Notes under the pieces: generated by a model | The model's input: the letters and a program-made list of their open reading frames with translations, nothing else | Databases searched by the model: none | Told to the model about the DNA's origin: nothing | Program-made: the position numbers and the translations under genes | Assembly (NCBI GenBank): GCA_030041435.1 | Contig: JASHNW010000019.1 | Span: forward strand, 1-64,000 | Reading direction: 5' to 3' | Length of the DNA: 64,000 bases | Source of the DNA: Acidobacteriaceae bacterium | GTDB lineage: Bacteria > Acidobacteriota > Terriglobia > Terriglobales > Acidobacteriaceae | Shown: piece after piece, positions 23,437-30,968 of the stretch | How the letters are laid out: every line of letters starts with the position of its first letter | Numbering within the stretch: position 1 is the stretch's first letter

Positions 23437-25182
23437 AGGTTTTTTTGCAGTGAGCGCCTCGGCCTTCTGCCGTTCCGCGGCGGCTTCGGCGGTGCGGCCC
23501 TGCTCGGCCAGCGCCGCGCTCAGCTGCAGGTGGGCATCCGCATAGTTTGGGTCGCTGCCAATCGCCTCCTGGTACCGCGAGATGGCATCGGCAATAGCGC
23601 CCTTAGCGAGCAGGGCATTGCCGGCATTGGTGTCAAATACAGCGCGCTGGCGATTCACCGCAACCCGCGTCAGATCCGCGGCCTTTTTGCGTTCCGCCAT
23701 CGCTTCGTCCTGCCTCCCCTGTTCCTGCAGAACGCTGGCCAGGGTGATGTGAGGACCAGGCTGGTCGGGCAGCAGTTCGATAGCCTTCCGTAAAGCCGCC
23801 GCTGCGTCGTCATACTTGCCCTGCTGGCGGTAGACGCTGCCCAGAACCGCCCATCCGTCGCCATTTTGCGGACGACGCTCCAGCGCCTCGCGAAAATTCC
23901 GTACCGCATCGTCGAACCGGCCATCCTGCATATAAAGGATACCCAGCGTATACGGCGCATCGGGCGATTCCGGATCGAGGCGGAGCGCGGATTCCAGCTC
24001 GGCAATCGCGTCCGGCAGATCGTCTTTCAGCTTGAAGGCCAGCCCCAGATCGTAGTGCAGGTGAGCGTCCTCGGGAGCGAACTTCAGGCCGGTTTGAAAT
24101 TCGCGGACCGCGTCGTCCACGTCGTTCTCCTGCAGATAGGCGACGCCGAGATCCTGATGAACCGTGGGGCTCTCGGGCGTGAGCGCGGCCGCCCGCAGGT
24201 AAAGAGGGACAGCCTCTTTCGCCCGACCGGTCTGCACCAGCGCCAGTCCCAGGTTGGTGAGGGGTTCGGCCTGCTGCGGGCGCGCGTCGACCACCTTTTG
24301 AAAGAGAGGAATCGCATCGGTCTCTTTGCCCGAGCGCTGCAGGGCCAGCGCCAGCTGATAGTCCGCGTCGAGCAGGTTCGGATCGAGTGCAATCGCCTGC
24401 TGGAAATGCGGAATGGCGTGCTCGTCGTCGTTGGCCGCTTCGAGCGCGTTCCCCCACTCGAACTCGACGGAAGCGTTGTGAGGATCGAGCTGCGCCGCGA
24501 GGGTGAACTCCGCCGCAGCGCGGTCCATCCGCTGTTCGTGGCTCAGCACTGCCGCCAGGTGCAGATGCGCTGAAGCCATCCCGGGGTCGATCTGAAGCGC
24601 TTCGCCCAGGGTTGTTTCCGCATCCGTCCAGCGGCCGGCCTGCGCGTAGAGCGATCCCAGCTGGTCAAGCAGGATGACATTCTGCGGATCGGACGCGACC
24701 GCCCTCCCCATGATCCCGATGGCGCCCGCGGTGTCGGGCACAGCAGCCAGGTCCCGCGCCCAGACGGCCAGTAAATCGGCGCGGAGCGGAGATGCGCGGT
24801 CCATTGCCTCGAACAGCGGAATCGCTTTGTCCGGGGATCCGATCTGGCTGTAAGCCTCGGCCAGATTTTCCTCCGCATTGCGGTCGCCGGGGTTCAGCTG
24901 GAGGGCGGTTTCCAGCTCCGCGATGGCCTGCGGATACTGGCCCAGGGCATAGAGCACAACCCCCAGCGCGCCGTGCCCCTCTTCAATCCCGGGCGCCAGT
25001 TGAACGGCCAGACCAAACTCAGTGCGCGCCGTATTCAGATCGCCTCGCGTATACGCGTCCGTGCCCGCGCGAAAGGCCTGATCGGCTTGCTGCATCGCGG
25101 TTTGCTGTGCCCCGCACAACACCGGTTCGGCCAGCAAACAAGCCGCCAGCGCCAGGCAACGCCGTATTGACTTCGAGTCCAT
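23434..25182 (-). CDS. Long secreted TPR protein (copy B)
   Basis: A 582-residue protein with a signal peptide (IRRCLALAACLLAEPVLCG) and about 14 TPR units through its length, for example AIAELETALQLNPGDRNAEE and DAVRNFREALERRPQNGDGW. It is paralogous to the 592-residue TPR protein at 17798-19576, sharing the distinctive C-terminal RKAADLTRVAVNRQRA region. Its TAG stop is made from the last bases of the MITE-like element, so the original C-terminus may have been altered. The shared family ending (ERQKAxAL) is nevertheless intact, so the loss is at most a few residues. It starts 14 bases after the preceding TPR gene. AGGAG abuts the ATG directly, suggesting coupling. Confidence 0.8.
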   Translation of the reverse strand: MDSKSIRRCLALAACLLAEPVLCGAQQTAMQQADQAFRAGTDAYTRGDLNTARTEFGLAVQLAPGIEEGHGALGVVLYALGQYPQAIAELETALQLNPGDRNAEENLAEAYSQIGSPDKAIPLFEAMDRASPLRADLLAVWARDLAAVPDTAGAIGIMGRAVASDPQNVILLDQLGSLYAQAGRWTDAETTLGEALQIDPGMASAHLHLAAVLSHEQRMDRAAAEFTLAAQLDPHNASVEFEWGNALEAANDDEHAIPHFQQAIALDPNLLDADYQLALALQRSGKETDAIPLFQKVVDARPQQAEPLTNLGLALVQTGRAKEAVPLYLRAAALTPESPTVHQDLGVAYLQENDVDDAVREFQTGLKFAPEDAHLHYDLGLAFKLKDDLPDAIAELESALRLDPESPDAPYTLGILYMQDGRFDDAVRNFREALERRPQNGDGWAVLGSVYRQQGKYDDAAAALRKAIELLPDQPGPHITLASVLQEQGRQDEAMAERKKAADLTRVAVNRQRAVFDTNAGNALLAKGAIADAISRYQEAIGSDPNYADAHLQLSAALAEQGRTAEAAAERQKAEALTAKKP

Positions 25183-25196
25183 CTCCTGTCGCCCTG

Positions 25197-26222
25197 CTAC
25201 GGATTGGAGGATGCGGGAACGGCCGCCCCCTGCAATTTCTGCAGAACCTGAAATTCCCGCTCCGCGTCCTCTTTGCGTCCACTGGCCGCGAATGCCCGGC
25301 CCAGCAACATGTGGGCCATGGAATTCGACGGGTCCATCTTCACCGCCCGTTCCAGATACATCATGGCGGTAACCGGGTCATTCTCTTCCAGCAGCGCCTT
25401 GCCCAGCAGAATATAGGGACCGCTGGCGTTCGGTTCCAGCAGCACGGCGCGATCGAGGACCTGTTGGGCACTGGCGAATTGACCGCCGCGCAGGTAGGCG
25501 TCCCCCATGCGGTCGTAGGTCTCGCCGTCCAGCGGGTTCACTTTGATTTCTTTCCCCAGTTCGACCAGGGCGCCGGAGACATCGCCGTTGGCCAGATCGA
25601 TCTCGCCTAGCAGACGATGCGCGAGCGGCAGGCGAGAATCGAGCTGCACGGCCTGTTGAGCGGCTGCCGCGGCGGGCGCCGTCAGTTCCTGGCGAAAGAG
25701 CATGCGCGCGGTCACCAGCCACGCCGCCGCGGAATCCGGGGCGAAATCGTACTGTGCCGCGAAAGCATGGCGCGCATCGTCGTAACGCTTCGCATCGATA
25801 TAACAAAGCCCCAGCACGTAATTGGGATCGGCGTTGGCAATCCGTCCGGCTGCGTGAGCCTTCTCCAGCAGAGGAATCGCCTCTTGCGGTTTGCCCATCC
25901 GGTACAGCGCCACGCCGCGCATCTGCGTGGACTCGAGGTCGGATGGGTCCTGGGCGATGGCCCGCGCGAACGACGCCGCGGCCTCCGCCATGCGATTGTT
26001 CTCGTACTCCACGATGCCGCGCAATCGCTCTACGCCGGCTGGTTCCGGGTTCGCACTGGCCAGCGTATCGAGTTCGCGCCGAGCGTCGTCCAGCTTCCCC
26101 TGAGCCATGAGGGAACGCACGGATGCAACCGACGGCGCAGGGGCAGCGGCGTCAGTCTGTCCCGGCGAGCAGGTTGCCGTGGCAACCAGGGTAAGGACAG
26201 AGAGCCAGGAAGCCCGTGACAT
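25197..26222 (-). CDS. Secreted TPR protein
   Basis: A 341-residue protein with an N-terminal signal (MSRASWLSVLTLVATATC). Cys18 could be lipidated, although TATC is a poor lipobox. About eight TPR units follow, for example EAIPLLEKAHAAGRIANADP and ASAQQVLDRAVLLEPNASG. It lies 66 bases downstream of the Oar-like receptor gene and 14 bases upstream of long TPR copy B, so it is probably the first of the TPR genes in the same transcript. It has no counterpart in the other half of the duplicated cassette. It likely provides protein-protein contacts in the periplasm. Confidence 0.75.
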   Translation of the reverse strand: MSRASWLSVLTLVATATCSPGQTDAAAPAPSVASVRSLMAQGKLDDARRELDTLASANPEPAGVERLRGIVEYENNRMAEAAASFARAIAQDPSDLESTQMRGVALYRMGKPQEAIPLLEKAHAAGRIANADPNYVLGLCYIDAKRYDDARHAFAAQYDFAPDSAAAWLVTARMLFRQELTAPAAAAAQQAVQLDSRLPLAHRLLGEIDLANGDVSGALVELGKEIKVNPLDGETYDRMGDAYLRGGQFASAQQVLDRAVLLEPNASGPYILLGKALLEENDPVTAMMYLERAVKMDPSNSMAHMLLGRAFAASGRKEDAEREFQVLQKLQGAAVPASSNP

Positions 26223-26288
26223 GATGCGGGAAGTGTACTCCTGCGGGATGTACGGAGGGGAGCATTGCTCCCCTCCGACAAGAGGCGG

Positions 26289-29200
26289 TTAGAACTGCAC
26301 GCGTCCGGAGAACTGCAGCTGGCGCGGATTGGTGTAAATGCCGAGCGCCGGCTCGCCGGTGATCGTCCCCGGTGCATTCGTGAGTGTGGTGGACGGAGTG
26401 CCGGGATTGATGTGGTTGAATCCGTTGAACGCATCGATCCGGAACTGCGCCAGAATGCTCTCATGGATGGGGAAATTCTTCTGGAGTGAAAGGTCTCCAT
26501 TAAAGTAGCCCGGCCCATAGAAGCTGTTTCTTCCGATATTTCCGAACTTGTCGAGACCCGCTTCCGTGAATGTCCCGGCGGCAGGCGTTTGCCAGAAGGT
26601 CCGAGTGTGACTGACTGCATCAAACCCGGACAAGCTGGTATGGAGAGCACCCCTTCTGCCCACCGGGTAACAGGGCGCGCTGCCCGGAACCGAAGCGCCG
26701 CATCCGCCGCCGACATTCAGAGTGAAAGGCAAACCATTCGACCAGTTCAGGACGGGACTGAATTGCCACCCTCCGATGACCTCGTCCTCCCAGCGTGGAG
26801 CATTGCCGGCAAGCATCTGGCCGCGGCCGAACGGCAGCTGATATATACCGTAGATCACCAGTTGCTGGGTGCGGAGCCAGTCGTCCGGTCCGTAGGTCGC
26901 GGCCTTATCCCAGGTGTAGAAGCCGCTGTTGAAGTTGAAGGAGCGCTGCCATGCATACTGGACGTTGAAGGACAGGCCACGCGTATATTGCTTGGCCAGG
27001 GTCACCTGCAGCGCGTTGAAATTGGTGTTCTGGTCGTCGCCGTAGTAGCTGATGCCCTGCGTCCATCCGCACATCCCGGGTGCGACGAAAGGCTCGTTCA
27101 GCGCCATCAGCTGAGCTTCATAACTGCCATTCGTACAGGCGGTCAGTCCGCCCCCGTAGAAGCGGGAAAGGAAGTTTGAGGTCGATGTTCCGCCATTCGC
27201 CGCAATCGCGCCGCCGGCGACGCTCGGGTCGTAGTGCAGCGCCGAGCCGTTCACGCTGTAGACCGATGGCAGGAACATGCCCTCCTCATTGGGATTGGTG
27301 TTGTTGCCGTCGCCCGCGCTCAGCGTGTGCGTTCCCTTGTTTCCCACGTAGGCGACCGTAATCGAGAGCGTCGGTGTCAGAGCGCGCTGCACGCTGAGAT
27401 TCCACGCGTCGAGGGTGGGCAGCCGCAGGGTGTTGGGCCGAGCTTTAGGGCTCACGTTAAAGCCGGGGGCCGGCAGCAATCCGTTGGAAGGCACGGCGGG
27501 AAATACATTGGCCGGCGGACCCGTCGCGAGAGTAAAGGCCGCGCTCGTGGTTGTAGGCGCGCTGACCGACTGGTTGGCGAGAACCGGCAGGTTCTGCGTT
27601 ACCACGTGACCGAAGATCGATCCGAACACGCCGAGGTCAAAGCTGCGCCCGTAACCGGCGCGCACCACTGTCTTCTGATCCGGAGACCAGGCGACTCCGA
27701 TGCGGGGATTCCAGGCGTTGGTAGCGGCGCCCCACCCCATGTCGCTGGGAACGTTGCCATAGCCTGCGACCCGCAAATAGCCATCGGTCTGGTAGCCAGC
27801 CGACCCGCCATTGAGTTCCATCAGGGCGCCGTTGCCTTTGCCGTTCACGGACTCAGGGGAATACAGCTCGTACCGCAGTCCGTAGTTGATGGTCAGCGAC
27901 GGGCGGGGACGCCAGGTATCCTGCGCATAGAAGAAGTCGCGCTTCTGGAATTCCTTGGCGTTGGTGGAAACGCTCACGTAACGGTTGAAGCTGGACACGT
28001 TGCCGAGCACAAAGCTGGCCATGCCCAGGCCGCCCGAGCTGCCCCCGTTGGAAGTCGGTCCGGGAGCGAAGTTCAGCAGCCCGGTGCGGTCGGAGTCGCT
28101 GGGTACGCGCAGGTTGCGTGCGTAGCGGAGATCGACGCCGAACTTGTAGGCGTGATTCCCGATGATCTTCGTCCAGTTGTTCACAACCTGGAACTGATCC
28201 TCGCGTTCCGTCAGCGGACAATTGCAGCGGGTGATATTCAGTCCCGATCCGTACTGAGCGCCACCGCCGGTCGGGTTGCTGGGGCCGTTAGGCGCGAATA
28301 TGTTTGCATCTGCGATGTTGAACCCAGGCGCGCCGCTGGTGAAGGCGTTGCCTGGAATGTTCATGCCGGGTATGCCGAGTTGGGTGGCAAATTCGGTTGT
28401 CTGGTCGTATTTGTGGTCGATGACGTTATAGCGGTAGTAGCCCAGCCGGAAGTCGGTCAGCAGCGTAGGACCCACAGTAATATCCATGCCCGCCGCCAGG
28501 CTGTCGTCGGCTCCCTGGGAAACGCCTCCGTAACCTCCGATGCCAAAGCCGGGTCCTCCCGCATCCCCGAACATGGTGGTGCCGGAGAGCACATCGGTGA
28601 AACGGCTGAATCGCCCGAATGCATGCATGCTTTGGGACAGGGTGTCATCCACGCGGACGTCCCACTGGTTGTTGTTGAAGAGGCCGGTGCCGCTGGCGGC
28701 ATAGTTGTCCATCACAGCGCCAGCTCCCCCCTTATTGGGAGCGTAAGGCTGCAGCAGCTTCAGCAGGGCCAGCGCCTGCGACGATAACTGAGCTGTGGGG
28801 ATCACATTGCCCGGATACGGCACCGAGCCACCCGACGTCTGCTGGTAGATCAGCTGGGGCTGGCCGGCAGATGTTGCATACTCACTGAAATCGCAGCCCG
28901 CAATCCCGTTACTCGCCGTCGCCTGCCCCAGGCACGTCGAGATCAGGTGCGCGGTGGGAACAGTCGCGGTTGCCGCCGTGCCCACTTTCTGCCGAACGCC
29001 CTGGTAGTCGCCGAAGAAGAACAGATGGTCTTTGAAGATCGGACCGCCAACCGATCCACCGAACTGGCTTTTCAATCCGGGCGGGAAAGTGGTGCCTGGG
29101 AACTGGGTATAGGGATCGCGGCCAAGGTTCGCGCTGCTCTCACGATAGTCGAATGCACTGCCGTGGAAATGATTGGATCCCGACTTCGTCTGCGCTGAAA

Positions 29201-29924
29201 TAAACGAGGAGACGGCCTTGCCGAATTCAGCGTCGAAATTCTGGGTGGTGATCTTGGTTTCCGAGAGTGCATCCAGCGGCGGATTGATGACGATAATCCC
29301 GAGGATGGGGTCCTGGTTGTCAGTCCCGTCAAGCTGATAGGCCACACCACCGAAGGCCTGCCCATCCACCTGGATCTGTTTGCTGGCCTGCGGATTCTCA
29401 TCGGCCGCGTGATTCCAGCTCAGCGATTGCGCTCCGGGCAGCAGCAATTGAAGATTCGCAAAATTGCGATCGGGAATGGGAAGGTCCTCGACCTCCTTGG
29501 TGGTAAATTCGGTGGCCACATCGGCGCGGTCGGTGTTCAGTTCCGGAATGGTATCCGCGCTCACATTCACCGTCTGGGTGGCGGCGCCGATCTTGAGTGC
29601 GGCATCGATTTTCGGAGATGTGTCGGCCTGCACCAGAACGCCCGTCGCCTCGAAGGTTGCAAATCCCTGGGCCTCTACCTTCACGTTGTAGGTATCGGGA
29701 ATCAGGTGCTCAACAAGGTATTCGCCCGATGCATTCGACTTGACTGAAACCGAGGTGCCTTTCGATATGTCCGAGACGGTGATCGTGGCGTTGGGAACGA
29801 CGGCGCCTGTGTTGTCGGTTACCGTCCCGACGATCGAGCCGTAGACCGCTTGCGCGTGTGCGGTGGACGAAAAACTGAGCGCCACGACCGCAGCGCAGGC
29901 CAGAATCAGCCTGGAGATTTTCAT
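26289..29924 (-). CDS. Oar-like TonB-dependent receptor with N-terminal carboxypeptidase-regulatory domain
   Basis: A 1211-residue outer-membrane protein whose ATG has GGGAGG five bases upstream. A signal peptide (MKISRLILACAAVVALSFSS, cut near AHA-QA) precedes a CarboxypepD_reg domain (GSIVGTVTDNTGAVVPNATI), a plug (LPIPDRNFANLQLLLPGAQS, SSFISAQTKSGSNHFHGSAF) and a large barrel ending LQFSGRVQF. Its C-terminal segment GNIGRNSFYGPGYFNGDLSL matches the equivalent part of the first receptor, so the two are members of one expanded family rather than recent copies. It leads the minus-strand run with the TPR, CRTAC and multiheme genes, and may import or display the substrate of that system (inference). 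Confidence 0.9.
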   Translation of the reverse strand: MKISRLILACAAVVALSFSSTAHAQAVYGSIVGTVTDNTGAVVPNATITVSDISKGTSVSVKSNASGEYLVEHLIPDTYNVKVEAQGFATFEATGVLVQADTSPKIDAALKIGAATQTVNVSADTIPELNTDRADVATEFTTKEVEDLPIPDRNFANLQLLLPGAQSLSWNHAADENPQASKQIQVDGQAFGGVAYQLDGTDNQDPILGIIVINPPLDALSETKITTQNFDAEFGKAVSSFISAQTKSGSNHFHGSAFDYRESSANLGRDPYTQFPGTTFPPGLKSQFGGSVGGPIFKDHLFFFGDYQGVRQKVGTAATATVPTAHLISTCLGQATASNGIAGCDFSEYATSAGQPQLIYQQTSGGSVPYPGNVIPTAQLSSQALALLKLLQPYAPNKGGAGAVMDNYAASGTGLFNNNQWDVRVDDTLSQSMHAFGRFSRFTDVLSGTTMFGDAGGPGFGIGGYGGVSQGADDSLAAGMDITVGPTLLTDFRLGYYRYNVIDHKYDQTTEFATQLGIPGMNIPGNAFTSGAPGFNIADANIFAPNGPSNPTGGGAQYGSGLNITRCNCPLTEREDQFQVVNNWTKIIGNHAYKFGVDLRYARNLRVPSDSDRTGLLNFAPGPTSNGGSSGGLGMASFVLGNVSSFNRYVSVSTNAKEFQKRDFFYAQDTWRPRPSLTINYGLRYELYSPESVNGKGNGALMELNGGSAGYQTDGYLRVAGYGNVPSDMGWGAATNAWNPRIGVAWSPDQKTVVRAGYGRSFDLGVFGSIFGHVVTQNLPVLANQSVSAPTTTSAAFTLATGPPANVFPAVPSNGLLPAPGFNVSPKARPNTLRLPTLDAWNLSVQRALTPTLSITVAYVGNKGTHTLSAGDGNNTNPNEEGMFLPSVYSVNGSALHYDPSVAGGAIAANGGTSTSNFLSRFYGGGLTACTNGSYEAQLMALNEPFVAPGMCGWTQGISYYGDDQNTNFNALQVTLAKQYTRGLSFNVQYAWQRSFNFNSGFYTWDKAATYGPDDWLRTQQLVIYGIYQLPFGRGQMLAGNAPRWEDEVIGGWQFSPVLNWSNGLPFTLNVGGGCGASVPGSAPCYPVGRRGALHTSLSGFDAVSHTRTFWQTPAAGTFTEAGLDKFGNIGRNSFYGPGYFNGDLSLQKNFPIHESILAQFRIDAFNGFNHINPGTPSTTLTNAPGTITGEPALGIYTNPRQLQFSGRVQF

Positions 29925-30314
29925 GCTTGCCTCCCAAAAGATCTTCCAGGAGCTAAAGCTCCCAATCCCGCACGCCGGTCAGGAAGTATGACATCGATTT
30001 TCCCGGCGAAACTGCTCTTCCCGTGGAGGTAGGTGCGGCCCTTTCGGTGCAGTTCCGGTGTCCGCGAGGATAATTTGCGTGTACAGTCGCTGCGAATGTG
30101 CCTTGCGTTTCGGATCGCGGCTGGCGGCGAGAGACAAGCGCCGCTTAACTGGGAATAGCCGCACGACTCGGCAACACTTCTCTACTGAGCCAGTGACTTT
30201 AGGCGGATGCCTGGTGGCTTGTCAAGAGGAAAACAATCGATTGCGCATTGCGGCTACGCGAATTCTCGAGGCAGCACAGCGCCTAACATCCGCACCTCCC
30301 AGGACTAACTCAAG
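29925..30314. promoter_or_regulatory. Divergent promoter region of the receptor and the redoxin-monooxygenase pair
   Basis: About 390 bases between divergent transcripts. GGAGCT-AA-AGCTCC (29949-29962) is a perfect dyad or small hairpin 25 bases upstream of the receptor start. CAATCGATTG (30234-30243) is a ten-base palindrome in a locally AT-richer stretch about 70 bases before the redoxin gene. I could not assign confident -35/-10 pairs. Shared control of both sides is possible because of the arrangement. Confidence 0.3.
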
Positions 30315-30968
30315 ATGAATCGATTTAGTGGTTCAGGTATTCCGTCGGGCTCGCTGCGCGTGCTACCGTTGCTGCTTATGGTGCCGCGCGCAAGCATTGT
30401 GCTGCTGTGTGGGCTGTTCCTTTGCTGTGGATCGAAGGCTACGGGCGCCGACAAGCCTTTTGGCGTGGACCTCGATGGCCGGCCTGTCGATCAACTCGCG
30501 CCTCCGGGGTCACGGGCGGTCGTGCTGTTCTTTTCCGCGTCGGATTGCCCCATTTCCAATCGCTACATTCCCGAAATCGAACGCCTGGATCGCGAATTCT
30601 CTCCCAGCGGTGTTCGCTTCTGGTGGGTTTACCCCAACCCGGAAGACACCGCTGAGGTGGTTCGCCGCCACCAGGAGCAGTTCGGTATCCACGCCGATGC
30701 TGTGCTGGACACGCAACAGCGGCTCACCACGATGGCTCGGGCGACGATTACGCCGGAGGTCGCGGTGTTTATTCCTGCCGGAGGAGGACTGCGCGAAGTC
30801 TACCGGGGGCGGATCGACAACCGCTATCTTGCTCTGGGACAGGAACGTCCGTCGGCAACAAGGCATGATCTCGAGGATGCGATCCGAGCGCTGATTGCGA
30901 ACCGCTCGGTTCCGGAGCCAGGCGGTCCGCCCGTCGGCTGCTCCATTGTGCGGCTCGATGAACGATGA
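30315..30968 (+). CDS. Thioredoxin-fold redoxin preceding a copper monooxygenase
   Basis: A 217-residue protein. It has an N-terminal hydrophobic export segment (about 15-40) with a Cys pair at its end. The domain has a thioredoxin/AhpC-TlpA fold: VVLFFSASDCPISNRYIPEI, with a single active Cys78 in D-C-P-I-S in place of CxxC. A second Cys sits near the C-terminus (PPVGCSIVRLDE) and may act as the resolving residue. Its last four bases overlap the start of the monooxygenase gene (ATGA), so the two are translationally coupled. It is probably periplasmic and may deliver electrons, reduce disulfides or protect the copper enzyme (inference). Confidence 0.75.
   Translation: MNRFSGSGIPSGSLRVLPLLLMVPRASIVLLCGLFLCCGSKATGADKPFGVDLDGRPVDQLAPPGSRAVVLFFSASDCPISNRYIPEIERLDREFSPSGVRFWWVYPNPEDTAEVVRRHQEQFGIHADAVLDTQQRLTTMARATITPEVAVFIPAGGGLREVYRGRIDNRYLALGQERPSATRHDLEDAIRALIANRSVPEPGGPPVGCSIVRLDER

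Noticed and set aside
27234-28787. A 517-codon open frame antisense to the second receptor
   Set aside because: No domain, and inside a strongly supported gene on the opposite strand.
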